From positions 207,533-271,532 of the forward strand of contig JAJEKB010020939.1 of the NCBI GenBank assembly GCA_022393335.1: a stretch of DNA of 64,000 nucleotides, written 5' to 3'. Source of the stretch: Macrotrachela quadricornifera. Taxonomy: Eukaryota > Rotifera > Eurotatoria > Philodinida > Philodinidae. The position numbers and the translations under genes are program-made. The notes under the pieces were generated by a model. It did no database searches, was not told the origin of the DNA, and saw only the letters and a program-made list of their open reading frames with translations. Shown one piece after another: positions 47,635-59,044 of this stretch (positions are counted from its first letter, which is position 1; the number at the start of each line of letters is the position of its first letter).

Positions 47635-49530
47635 CATAGGCGGCGGAGCCACGAGGTCCAGGTAGGCACGAGCCTATCCTAGATTTCAGTTGGGTAGGCT
47701 TGGATAGGCTCGAGTAAAGGCTTGGGTAGGCTCAGATAAAGGCCTGGGTAGACTCGAGTCAATAGAAATAAAGGTTTAACTTGCCTTGATTTAATGTAAG
47801 AATTTTCAATATTAGTTAATTTTCACGTCTTTGTAATACATGACGCGTTATTACAGAGTCACTCCACATTTTATCAATTACAAACTCATGTCCAGTGGCA
47901 TCCTGTTTGGCTTTCTTGGTGTATATATCTGCGTTGAATTCTTCTTTTGAATAAAAAAAGAATTTAGCTGTTGTTCTAAGCATCTATTCAAAATAAATTT
48001 TGAACTTTTAAGGCCTTCCCCCCACTCAAAAAAACTCGATTTTCAAAAAAAATTTCGAAATTGAGATAAATGTATGGGAAGATAGCTTATTATCAGACCT
48101 TTGAGATTTGATATGTTTTGTATCCAACATCCCTGTTTTGGCCAAAATTTTCGATAGTTTTCGTTAACCTTTTGAAAAATCTGCTTATTTTTAGAAAGCG
48201 AAAAATGTTTTTCGTTTTTTCTCGGTTATTAGTTTTTTGATTTTCGTTCCAAGACTTCTCGGTTCAGTCTCTTTCAATATATTAAAATTTTTTTCTTGTT
48301 TGAAAGAGCGCGTCGAAATGCAGAGCAATATAGAGTCCTTTTTCTAAATTAAGCTTTGTTTTTTATTATGTAAGCAGACACTTATGTCAGTGGATACTTG
48401 GTTTTGGCGCGTTTTTTAAGTCATTGAATTTATGGGCTTCTTTCTCCGCTAAAAAAGTAAGAATTTAAAAAAGGACTCTATACTGCCTTGCATCCTGAAA
48501 TGCTCTTTCAAACAAAAAAAATTTAATATGTTGACAGAGTGCGGACCGAGAAATTTTGGAACAAAAAAGAGCTATTTTTGACTCTTGTTTGGCTCATATC
48601 TCTGTTAAAGGTCGGCAAATCGAGATGAAAATTTCACAACAGCCTCCCCATTTCAGGCCCAACATATGCCCCAAATTTCAGCCCATTTGAACGTTCCTGA
48701 GCTGAGATGAACTTATGAGTGGGAGGAGGCCTTAGTGCACTTGATTCACGCTTTAAACAATCAGTATTTCCTTCATTATGCAAAGTTGAAAATTTTATTT
48801 TATCATCAGCTAATAGTACAAAAGAAGGTGTTAATATAAGTTTGATGGATATTAAGGAGTTTTTAGTTGCTGATATTGATATTGAACGATTAGAGCGTGA
48901 ATTAACAATGTCGCCTGATTAGTTTTTAAATGTTATCTACGAAAAACATTTTAATTTGAAAACACTACGAAAATTAGTACAATATGTGAACTTTTAAATG
49001 CTGAACCAGTTGGAAAGATCTTATTTTGTGAATATCGTAAATTATTATTGTTATATTTGACAACATCAACAGCAACAGCTACAGTAGAAAGATCATTCAG
49101 CACATTAAATCGAATAAAAACACATCTCTGTTGTGCAATAACTCAACAACGATTGAATCATGCTGTTATTTCTCATATACACAAAGAAAAATTAGACGTT
49201 CTAGATCTGAACAAAGTGGCTGCTGAATTTATTTCAAAAAATCAAAATAGAAAAAATTTCTTTGGTCATGAATAGTTCTATTTCTTTTCATTCTAACTTT
49301 TTATAATTCTGTTAAACAACATTTCTCTATTACTCTGTTAGTTTTTAGGTCATTTGAAACAATAAAGCATTCTCTAGTTAGCACAGATTCGTAAAACTAA
49401 AATCTAGCAAGAAAGCCTATAACATTACCATTGTAAACAGATATAGCAACTCAATCTTCAAACTGCTTTTCACAGTGGTTTGACCGAAAATATGAGCCTA
49501 CCCCAGATTGAAATCGTTCCACCGCCTATG
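47635..49530 (+). mobile_element. Decayed hAT-family transposon
   Basis: Terminal repeats: CATAGGCGGCGGAGCC at the left and, inverted, CATAGGCGGTGGAACG at the right. Inside the left end TAGGCT-type motifs recur at least six times (47666-47755), like hAT subterminal binding repeats. The right half encodes the C-terminal part of a hAT transposase: LDSRF near 48739, then, after a frame break, YLTTSTATATVERSFSTL near 49050, the dimerisation-domain signature. That frame ends at 49275. The catalytic part is missing and a foldback sequence (48003-48745) occupies the middle. No clear 8-bp target duplication was found, so the exact ends may be a few bases off. Confidence 0.75.
48003..48745. repeat. 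Foldback sequence nested in the hAT element
   Basis: 48003-48362 pairs with the reverse complement of about 48455-48745. Shared blocks are AAGGCCTtCcCCCCACTCA at the outer ends, TTCTCGGTtCaGTCTCT, and TATAGAGTCCTTTTT at the inner ends. It lies where the catalytic part of the transposase should be and may have replaced it. Confidence 0.65.
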
Positions 49531-50056
49531 GAAAACGCCTTGCCGCAATTTGTGCACAGTACCAACTAGTGCCGACGAACATTCATCTTTACTTGGTTAC
49601 AGTACCAAAATTGAAGGTCTTTTATTACAATACGGCGAATTTGACATGCTTCCTTGCAATAATGAAGAATTTCACGTGTGCCATAATCATGTTAATCTTA
49701 TAACTTCTTCGCGTTTCACCTATTGTTGTTTATGTAAACTATTTGGCCGCTCAAGATCGAGTCAAAGTGGTCTTAGAATTATATCAAAACTCTACGCCTT
49801 TGCAGCATGGAAAAAAAGTCAAGTTCGTCTTTCTTTTGCTCGAAAAATGTGTACACAGTGCCACAATGATCTCGAGAAGTTTTACATTACGGAAGAACTC
49901 AGACAAGAATGTGGTACTCATTTCGAGTGGTTGCATGATGTGAACGTAAATCATACACCATCAAAATCAAACTCAGATTCTTACAACATATTATCTCAAT
50001 CATTTAATGATCTGGTTATTGAAGAAAAGCAAAACCTGTTGAAAGAATTTCTTTAA
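49508..50056 (+). CDS. Cys/His-rich protein fragment of unknown family
   Basis: A 182-codon frame whose 5' end overlaps the right terminal repeat of the hAT element, so the true start is uncertain. From about residue 58 it carries a metal-ligand-like series: CHNHVNLI, YCCLCKLFG, CTQCHNDLEKFY and ECGTHFEWLHD. That could be a treble-clef or similar zinc domain. Downstream sequence (about 50150-50350) continues in a related style (SPKILKSILGVM) but with stop codons, so the gene is probably broken. I have the impression of similar cysteine patterns in repetitive genes of other invertebrates, but cannot name the family. Confidence 0.4.
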   Translation: MKSFHRLWKTPCRNLCTVPTSADEHSSLLGYSTKIEGLLLQYGEFDMLPCNNEEFHVCHNHVNLITSSRFTYCCLCKLFGRSRSSQSGLRIISKLYAFAAWKKSQVRLSFARKMCTQCHNDLEKFYITEELRQECGTHFEWLHDVNVNHTPSKSNSDSYNILSQSFNDLVIEEKQNLLKEFL

Positions 50057-51249
50057 AGTAATTTTAGGAGATATAAATCGTACTTGCACGGATTATTTAT
50101 GTTTCTATAATTTACTTGTAGAAATTAAATGTTTCGATCAAGTACCTATAACAACATCGTTTGTCAAGCTTCAGCCATCAAGCAAGCAGCGTTTTTGTCG
50201 ACAATCTCCCAAGATTTTAAAATCTATTCTTGGCGTAATGGCATCTAATGATGTTGTTGATCTTCTATGACAAGCTAACCTTGAAAGATGTAAACAAATT
50301 TCGTTATCAAATGATAGTTTGGACAAAAACTTACGATTGGTATTAACTAGCTTTTGGTGAAGCTTACAATACATTTTGGCTTAGTGTTTATAAGAATACA
50401 ACAAGATGGTACAATTTTCGGAAAAAGAAGGAGCACCTCCTGATAAATCGCAAAAAAGTCATTTACTTGTTCAATATAGTTCATCCTTTTCGTATTCTAT
50501 ATAATATTTTTAATAATTCATCAAAAGATGATGAGTTCTTAACCTCAAGCGATTATCGTATCGAACTCGACTAGGCTACACATATAGTAGTTTGAGTAGC
50601 TCAAAATTATTCAAATGTCATATTATAATTCTGATTAGAATAAATATCTAGAAACCTCCAAACATAAGAAAAAGAATGCATTAATCTAATGCATGATAAG
50701 TAACTATGACGTCAGTACAGAACCTTTGAGACTGGCTAGTTGGATTTCTGAACATTTCAAAATAATGTCCGATACATCATTCGATGTAGAATTGAGTGGG
50801 CTACAATTTGATGTTAATATTTTTTTGAGAATCGTCTTCTGATATGGACATTTCATCAAATTATTAGAAAGGCAAAACGTGCTGTAGTGGCAAAAATGAT
50901 AGTATTTGAACTTTTTCAATCTTATATCGAGACTAAAGAGAGATGTCATATATATACAGTTTTGTAGAGCAAGTAAAGCTCTATCGATTGGTATATGACT
51001 TAATTTGAATAGTGGACAATTTTCAAGAAAAAAATTCACAAAAAGTAATAAGTCAATTTTGTGACACTTTTTAGAGGTCTATTTAGGGGGTGTCTCAGGT
51101 CGGTTCACTCTAACTCAGCAGGAGTTAATCTTTAGACCGTGTAGACATCCACCAGTCCGACTGGGACCCAGGCAACTGGAACTGGTGCATGTCTAAGACC
51201 GTGAAACTTTGGATTATTCCATGATACACTAAGGCCTAACTTCCTACAG
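50057..51249. other. No intact gene; degraded coding remnants and a hairpin
   Basis: 50150-50350 shows a decayed continuation of the Cys/His-rich frame. At 51147-51197 a stem can form (TAGACATCCACCAGT pairing with ACTGGTGCATGTCTA). The rest holds chance frames. Confidence 0.4.
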
Positions 51250-51722
51250 CATCAGATTCAAAATCTGTTTACCACCATGTTTTTCGGTACCCGAAAATTC
51301 TTGGTTTTCTCATGGAACGTCTCTTAAAAGTTACGAAAAACAAATAGCAATAAAAAACAAACAACAAGAAAAATACGACAAACAGAATATTATACCTAGT
51401 CCATATCCAAGTGATTGGAACGACCAGATGATCCTCAACATGAAAAAAAAGTTTCAATAATATATTAGAAGAAAATGATATAAATGAAAGCTCAATTTAT
51501 CCTATTCAATTTGAATTTATAACACGTACATCAACACCTACAACATCTTTTGATTTTTTAATTCAAAAACGACCATCTGTTCGTCTATTATCCTTACCAA
51601 AAACTGATATAAAAAACACAGTATGTAACCACCTTCAATTATACTATATTTTAAAATAACTTTATTTTACACTTTTCTAGATAAACATCAACAACAAAAC
51701 AGAAAACACAACAAATAATTAA
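51250..51722 (+). CDS. 3' end of an unidentified gene with a homopolymer frame break
   Basis: An acceptor (TTCCTACAG) at 51249 opens a frame rich in Ser/Pro/Lys (CLPPCFSVPENSWF, then IIPSPYPSDWNDQM). It runs to a poly-A tract near 51443-51450, where the frame is lost. One base fewer in that tract lets it continue (ILEENDINESSIYPIQFEF, then PSVRLLSLPK) to a donor at 51620, then across a 60-nt intron to a last exon 51681-51722 ending in TAA. Composition and splice sites look genuine. No family recognised; upstream exons not found. Confidence 0.45.
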
Positions 51723-52145
51723 ACAAATTCATTCAAACACATAAAACAAAGATTTTTTTCCTCTTTACCATATTTCTATCAATTGTTCTTTTATAGTAAT
51801 AAAACTGCTTAGATAGTGTAGTATATAGATACATTGATTCACAATTAGAATAAAATATCAACTCTTTTCTTTCATTCTAGATTAAAAATACATATATTGT
51901 TTCAGTCCATAAAAACCAAACGATCACATACAATATAATTCAAACAAACTACATTCCACAAAAAACAAGGCCCCATTCTACTAATACCACATACAACATA
52001 AGTATAATAATTCAGTAATAATATTAAAAACAATTTCTTTAATTTAGATTAATAAAAGTGAAAGAACCTATAGTTTTTCGTAGTAACTGTTCTCACCCTC
52101 GCCCTCACACCTCACCCCCACACCCTCATACTAATTTATTTTCTG
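51723..52145. other. Intergenic, with a C-rich tract
   Basis: Mostly A/T-rich. 52087-52132 is a pyrimidine-rich, CCCTCACACC-type repetitive tract with little G on this strand. No gene. Confidence 0.5.
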
Positions 52146-52560
52146 AGATCGGATCATAAAAATTGAAAAAATGTTTTTTTTCTACATTTTAACGGTATTT
52201 TGAGATTTTCTTGGTGTTTGTATTTCAAATACAATCGAGGAAAGTCTCAAAAGATACAGAATTTCAAGGGCTATCAGAATCCCTATTCACCTATTTGGGA
52301 CGCCTTGAAACAACAAAGTAATAAACGGATTACTAGCAAGATAGTGCTCATAAACCATAGGCCCCTCTTCCTTATGGAGCCTCGATCACTTCTTAGAATT
52401 TATTGTAGTGTCCATGGACATAGCTCATTTTGTAGAGAACTCTTTTTTGCATCCTTTGAGACTTTTCTCGATTGTATTCGAAATACAAACACCAAAGAAA
52501 ATCTCAAAATACCGTTAAAATGTAGAAAAACACATTTTTTCAATTTTTATCATCCGACCT
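52146..52560. repeat. Inverted repeat, arms of about 113 nt
   Basis: 52146-52260 pairs with the reverse complement of 52448-52560. Shared blocks are CGGtATTTTGAGATTTTCTT, GTGTTTGTATTTC and ATACAATCGAG. A chance open frame (52200-52634) spans it. Confidence 0.8.
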
Positions 52561-53715
52561 TAGAAAATAAAGCAGTGTTGCACCTGACATTTTTCACAAG
52601 TACGTCAGAAAAACTTGATGTTTTGAATTTATAAGTTTCACAATATGATCTTTCATTTGAACTAATAAAATTTTTAAAAAATTTTACAGGCAGCCGATCT
52701 CATACAAGTTTGAGTGGTCTTTTGGCGGACTTCCTCTTAAAAATGCAATATTTCGACAACAACAAGCTAGCGGCCCGAACTATTTTCAGGGTATTCATAT
52801 CTCATCAGGATCTATATAATGCACATGGTTGCGACTCAAAAGCGATTTGACAGTTGGTGCCCTTCCCTCGTTAGACACAGTTTTTGACGGGCTTGAATCT
52901 GGCATAAAATAGTTGATTATATCATTGATTCATTATGTCGCTAGGGGAGGGCGTAAAGGTTTTTTAACACCCTGTATAATGCAGATTAATACTATTCTTA
53001 ACTTACATGATGGTGACTATTTGAGCAATAGTCGAAACGATCGTCGTAAGAAGGTTGGAATAATCTTAGAAACTCACTCTCAAGACTGAATATGCTTTGT
53101 GTTCTATCACAAAGCGTTTTGTCTAACGACGGAACGCTTTCAACTGTTTAATCACTTTTGGATTCGAATTCTGTGCATTAAGTAAACCTCATTGAAATAT
53201 GAAAAACTCAAAAAGGATAAATACCCCTAGGTCTTCTGTCTAGAGTTATGGGCATTTTACTAGGATTTTAGCAATGGAAAAAAATCTCATTTGGAGCCAT
53301 TCGAATGGCTGCGAATGAATGGAAATGGTCGCGAATATTCGAATAGATTTTTCCCGTTTGAGCATATCTACCGATTGTTGGAAGTTTTTCTAATAACTTG
53401 GAAAAAACCTACAATAAAAAGTAAACACTCGTTCTCAATGAAGCTGAAGTAACAATGAAATGAAACACTTGAAGAATGTAACAAAAGCTATGTGATAATC
53501 AATTTCTCTCGACAAATTCTATTGTTTTTCTCCTGTAAAGGCAAATATGCGCGTTTGAAATAAGTAGAAAAACACCCTCAAGCAAAAAACATCCGATGGC
53601 AACCATAAAAAGCAATTATTTCGATAAGAGTGGCTCTACTCACTCACTTATAAATACTCTGACAACAACGTAGTTATTCTTATTCAATCTAAACAGTTGA
53701 ATTTTTTCATAAACA
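52561..53715. other. Intergenic and upstream region of the Hint-domain gene
   Basis: No supported gene. Short stretches resemble repeat debris (for example near 52700-52960), but I found no partner copy within the window that I could align with confidence. Confidence 0.4.
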
Positions 53716-56700
53716 ATGAAATATTTTCTTTTATTCGTTATTGTATACTTCCGATGCACAAAGATTGAAGGCTTTCTATCTGGTCCCATTAATTCTATAC
53801 TCAATCCAACCGGTAGAAATCTCACTTGCTTAAATCTATACATTGTAAATTACAATGGGACAACTACTATCAGTGTCGGTATCGCAGGTATGACAATCGG
53901 CAATTTCGCGACTTATTCTTCAAATTACTTTGTTGGGGCTGATTATTGTATCGTCTACCGAATCACACAAATAAGAAACAATTTATTGGAAGAACAAATA
54001 TCATGGACCATGACAAGTGCCATTAATGAGTTTCGGAATACAGCTATTAACAGGTGAGCTAGTAAGTGAGAGAGTATTTCAGCTTTGAAACTGTATAAAA
54101 TACATACACTGGTATATAGACATGCACCAAACCCAAACGGTTTGGGTTCGGTGCATATCTACTTGTATATAAATATGAATATTGAAATCACTGTAGATAA
54201 AATCTAGACGGTGGTCTGATCTACATATAATCAATACGCGATTTTTACTTCAGATTTCCGAGTTGTCATACTTTTGATTGTTAACTACTTATCCAAAATA
54301 TGATTTATTTCCTTTACATAGGTGTGGTTTTTCCTCAGCAATGGATATTGGGTACGGAAACTGCACTAATCTTCCATATGAAGCACCCGGAACAACGACT
54401 TTTCTTTGCATATGTTCAACAAACAACTGTTCTAACTCATTAGCATCATGTCAAAGCTCAGTTGATCAAGCACGCTCCTCACCCCCAGCTCTTCTACCAA
54501 TTATCATTCCAAATCTATCTAACGCAATTAATTGTGTTGGAATCCTAAGTATGTAATGTGTGAAAGAAAAAGCAAAGATTTCCAAACTATTAACATATGA
54601 CGTTGTATAGGAACCCCAGAAAAGCTACTAAATTTCTAATAATCAAATAGGCTTCTAGAAGGATGACTACATTTCTAGAAATCGAATGATCTTTCGAGAG
54701 CAAGTCGAGAATGAGGATGAAAATGTACATATCAGAAGTACATACGTTATAGATATGTTCTAAATAGTACCGTTTTCCATATTCTTTCGATCTTTTGTCC
54801 TTTCTCTGAATCGTACAACTTTCTTTCTTTCAGATGATATGGTCCACGATTGTATATCATTATCTCTTCTGTAATCTTCATTCTCTCTGCCAAATTCTCG
54901 ACACCTGTAATTATATAAATACGTCTTTTCCTGTCTTTAGTTGGACATGCAGTTAAATGTGTGTGATTTATTGAAATAAATCTTCTCTAGCAAAACATAG
55001 GCATTCTTTCTTGTATCAAGTTTGACCGTTCTATTTGATATATATTGCTTCTGAATATCTTAAAAATTAAATTCGTTTTTTGGAAAGTAATACAAAATAT
55101 TGAACAACTTCTAAACCTATTCAGAAGGACCAAATGTCTTTTGGTTAAAATGTAAAAGAAATTACAAACATTAACTAACGAGAGAAGGTCCCCAAGCGTG
55201 AAAAATCGTTTCGAATGGAAGATATCCCGGTTTATAGAGCTCGACCAGCTGATTCTAATAGTATAAATCGTTTTTTCCCTATAGAGATTAAAGCTAGAAA
55301 AACAACACTGCTGAAATCACATTCCGAGAGCAGTACTAATAGGATGATCTTCATCGTAGTACATAAAAGCACGGCGATATTTCCAGAGCAGATGGAGCTC
55401 GTCGATAGCTGCAAAATGGAAAAAATTATGTAAGAAAATCTGCTATCCTAAGATGACTTTGGGCCACAAACTGGTGAAGCCTATGAAAATTTCATTTCAA
55501 CGGCAGTACTGATAGGATAATCTCCACTATTGTTCATAAAATCAGAGTGATATTTTGAGGGTAGACGAAGCTCGCTGAGGGCTGCAGTATAATACAAAAA
55601 AACTCTGGAAAAGTGACGATCAAGACATTCCGACAGTGAAGATCACCCTATCATTACCACCCTTGAAATGAAATTTTCATAGAACTTTAGCAGTGCTATA
55701 GTCCAAAAATCTCTAAGATTATATTTTTCCGCAGTTTTTTATCATTTTGTAGCTCTCGACGAGTTGTATCTGTCCTGAAAATTTTGCTTTGGCTCTATGT
55801 ACTACGATGAAGATCATCCTATCAGTACTGTTCTCGGAATGCGATTTCAACAGTGTTGTTAATCTAGTTTTAAGCTCTATGGGGGAAAACGATTTATACC
55901 ATTGGAATCAGCTGATCGAGCTCTACAAAATGGGATATCTCCCATTCAAAACGGTGATTCACAGTTGAGAACCTTCCCTCGTAGGTGAACTTTAAACAAT
56001 ATTGAGTTCGACAGTGTAGTATACATTTTGTGTTATTCTTTGAAACCTATTCCTTTATTTTGTACTTTTACTATTTTTAAATTATACAGCATGTGGCAGT
56101 ATCATTATTCTAAATGTGATATCTGCGTATACGTATAATGCTAGTGCTTGTATCAATTATGCAGCCACTCATACATATATGTGCATGATTATATCTACAA
56201 ATGGTGGAAGCAGTGTGACTAGTGTGGCATTATTTGATAATTCTTACGACATGTACGTTAAAAGTTTAGCACTTCTCTCGGCATCCAGCAGCATTTACTC
56301 ACCCAATTATTTATATGAAGGTTCCACAAATATGATGGTTATCATACCAGCTCCAAATATCACTATCAGTGGTATCTACACTTACAATGGCAATGTGTCA
56401 TCCCTTGTGTTTTCCTTGAACATACAGATGGCAGAATGTTTTTGCACTACAAATAATTGTGATTTAAATTTCAATACATGTGCAACTGGCCTTAATTATT
56501 CTTCATCGTCACCAATAGTAAATCAAACTACAACAAATATTAGCAGTAATAATACGATAACAACATTACGTACATCAAGTATGTAATATTATTTTATCTG
56601 TCCAAATAGAAAAGAATATGATATTACTATAGTATATTCTGTTATTATTTGCCTTTCTATTCCTAGGTAGTACAATCACATCGATATTCAGCACTACACA

Positions 56701-57545
56701 ACGAAGTACAACAGCAGCAATTCAAGGCACCTCTACGACAACTTCCAATACACCCTCAAGTATGTTTTCTTATAATAAGCAGAAGGGTCTAACCAATCTC
56801 ATTCTCTTCCTTCGCTATAGAACCTACGTGCTTTTCCGGTGATAGCCAAGTTAAAATGTTTGATGGTGCTTATGAAAGTATTGCTAAGCTAAAGCCAGGT
56901 GCTGGTATATTAGCACCGATAGAAAGTGTTATAGTTGCAATGTTGGATAGCCATGCAAGTGAGGAAAGTAAATAGACATTTTCTTACTAGACTACATCAA
57001 ATCATATTGATTCAATCAATTATTAGCTCTATTTTACACAATTACAACTGAATCTGATAAAACAATAAGTTTAAGTGCTGATCATTTAATTGCATTTCAA
57101 TCAGTTGTCGATCAGTCCTCTCAAATAATGTTCAAGTTAGCAAAAAATGTTAGAATTGGCGAATTCTTACTAAATGATGAACTGCTTCCAGAACAAGTTG
57201 TGAACATTATACAAGAAGTGAAAATGGGTTATTACGCACCAATGTCTGATGCAGGCGAGTATATCAAATATTATTGTGCGTATTATATCAAACGCTTATT
57301 TGAAATTATTTTATTTAGGTACTCTGATTGTAAATGGATTTCTTGTGTCATGTTATGCGAATGTTCTCAACCATCAGTTAGCACATTGGATGATGGCACC
57401 ATTGAGATGGAACTACCGATTAAATGAGATTTTCGGTGCACAAGAACATCTGCATCAGGGATTTGGAATGCATCCTTTTGCTTATTGGATGATGGCTTGG
57501 ACGGAACGTTTTATTCCAAAACAAATTAGTTTTTTAGTGTCCTGA
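53716..57545 (+). CDS. Secreted cysteine-rich protein with C-terminal Hint (Hog) domain
   Basis: Seven exons join in phase: 53716-54053, 54322-54548, 56090-56578, 56667-56759, 56821-56967, 57027-57254 and 57319-57545, giving 582 residues with no internal stop. A signal peptide is clear (MKYFLLFVIVYF, cleavage near 19). Residues about 20-340 hold two similar Cys-rich modules ending CICSTNNCSNSLASC and CFCTTNNCDLNFNTC, reminiscent of Ly6/ET-type folds. A Thr/Ser-rich linker (about 340-383) follows. The Hint domain runs 384-582: TCFSGDSQVKMFDG with the nucleophilic Cys at 386, an Asp in VAMLDSH, SLSADHLIAF (His 451; Ser where Hedgehog has Thr) and GTLIVNGFLVSCYA (about 508-521). Hedgehog Hint domains cleave themselves and attach sterol to the N-terminal part. 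Here that would release a lipid-modified or free Cys-rich ligand, but no sterol-recognition tail is evident. Intron 6 begins with GC instead of GT. Intron 2 holds a foldback element. Confidence 0.88.
55177..55990. repeat. Foldback element in intron 2 of the Hint gene
   Basis: 55177-55460 pairs with the reverse complement of about 55710-55990 (shared GATGATCTTCATCGTAGTAC and AGCTCGACCAGCTGATTC blocks). An inner pair, about 55478-55530 with 55640-55690, shares CTATGAAAATTTCATTTCAA. The left arm also carries a direct, diverged duplicate of one of its segments (about 55330-55420 and 55505-55595). The short frames here are not genes. Confidence 0.8.
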
Positions 57546-57556
57546 ACAAGTGAACT

Positions 57557-59044
57557 ATAGGCGTGTTCCACTCGAAAGTTGGTCTAGGCTAACTTTTCTC
57601 GGTGTTAACCAAATGTAACGCTATTTGGAACTTAAGGGTTTTAGACGATGCTCTTTCTTTTGTCTAGTGGACATTTTTGCCTAAAATGCTCGGAAGTACG
57701 TTTTCTAGAAAACCATAGTTTTTGGACCCACTGATCGAAAAAAATATTTTTTTCTGGAAAACTAACAAACAATGGAATATTTCTAATTACATGACTGTAT
57801 TCAGCAAAGAACAGGCTACATTTTAAAAACAAATGAGTCTCCACCTCTGAATTTACTTTCCTAATTTTTTTTTTGGACATTCTAAAATTTGTACCTGTTT
57901 TAAAATTTGAATAACTCAACATTATAAAATGATAGAGACCTCAGCCAAACGTCATTTGATAGAGAATCGAAAACTAAACAAAAGCAGATGATTGAAGAAA
58001 TTCCAAAGCGAATTTTATTACCTGAGATTTTCTCAAAACCTTTTTTTCGATATTTTGAACAAGGTTTCATATCTCTGTAAAACCTCGATATTCTAACAGA
58101 ATCATTCAAATCAGGCGTCATTAGATCGGCAATATCGAGATGCAAATGTGGTAAAAGTTGTGTCTGCTACAGATAAGAGTAGACCACTAAATACTGGTTT
58201 CGTTTTTACCGCAAATTTTCAAGGTTCCGACCGAAGGTAAATTACGAATTTTCCGCAGGAACCAACTTTAAAAAAGCTTTTGCAGCTAGTCTCGAATACG
58301 TGAGTATTTAAACGTCATTAGTTATGTTTCAAAAAAGCTTTTTAGAAAAATTCTGGATATGATGTTTTCTTTACTGCCATTCTGCAATAGGAAAACCTGC
58401 AGTAAAAATGAAACCAGTATTTAGTGGTCTACTCTTATCTGTAGCAGACACAACTTTTACCACATTTGCATCTCGATATTGCCGATCTAATGACGCTTGA
58501 TTTGAATGATTCTGTTAGAATATCGAGGTTTTACAGAGATATGAAACCTTGTTCAAAATATCGAAAAAAAGGTTTTGAGAAAATCTCAGGTAATAAAATT
58601 CGCTTTGGAATTTCTTCAATTATCTGCTTTTGTTTAGTTTTCGATTCTCTATCAAATGACGTTTGGCTGAGGTCTCTATCATTTTGTAATGTTGAGTTAT
58701 TCAAATTTTAAAACAGGTACAAATTTTAGAATGTCCAAAAAAAAAATTAGGAAAGTAAATTCAGAGATGGAGACTCATTTGTTTTTAAAATGTAGCCTGT
58801 TCTTTGCTGAATACAGTCATGTAATTAGAAATATTCCATTGTTTGTTAGTTTTCCAGAAAAAAATATTTTTTTCGATCAGTGGGTCCAAAAACTATGGTT
58901 TTCTAGAAAACGTACTTCCGAGCATTTTAGGCAAAAATGTCCACTAGACAAAAGAAAGAGCATCGTCTAAAACCCTTAAGTTCCAAATAGCGTCAAAATC
59001 AGATGTACCGTTATCGTGTTAGGTTTTGGATGGAACACGCCTAT
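57557..59044. mobile_element. 1.5-kb palindromic element, near-identical 0.65-kb arms
   Basis: Arms about 57557-58220 and 58390-59044 are reverse complements with only a handful of differences over most of their length. The mirrored 93-codon frames at 57641-57922 and 58689-58970 differ by one residue, and the 81-codon frames at 57900-58145 and 58466-58711 by two. The ends share ATAGGCGTGTTCCA. About 50 nt just inside each end have diverged. The centre is about 170 nt. The mirrored frames have ordinary composition but no recognised motif, so coding is doubtful. The left end lies 12 nt after the Hint gene's stop codon. Confidence 0.88.

Noticed and set aside
49510..49640. Reading frame running from the left flank through the hAT element into KRLAAICAQYQLV
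   Set aside because: It looked like a gene split by hAT insertion, but the right-hand frame differs from the Cys/His-rich frame and no target duplication supports a clean insertion.
51210..51275. tRNA-like text (CTAAGGCCTAAC, then a GATTCAAAATC anticodon-like loop)
   Set aside because: No acceptor stem, no T-arm GGTTCGA box at the right distance, and the segment overlaps an acceptor site and exon of a coding gene end.
57641..58970. Two pairs of mirrored genes of 81 and 93 codons
   Set aside because: They are mirror images within a palindrome; no motif, no splice support. Conservation is explained by recent duplication of the arms.
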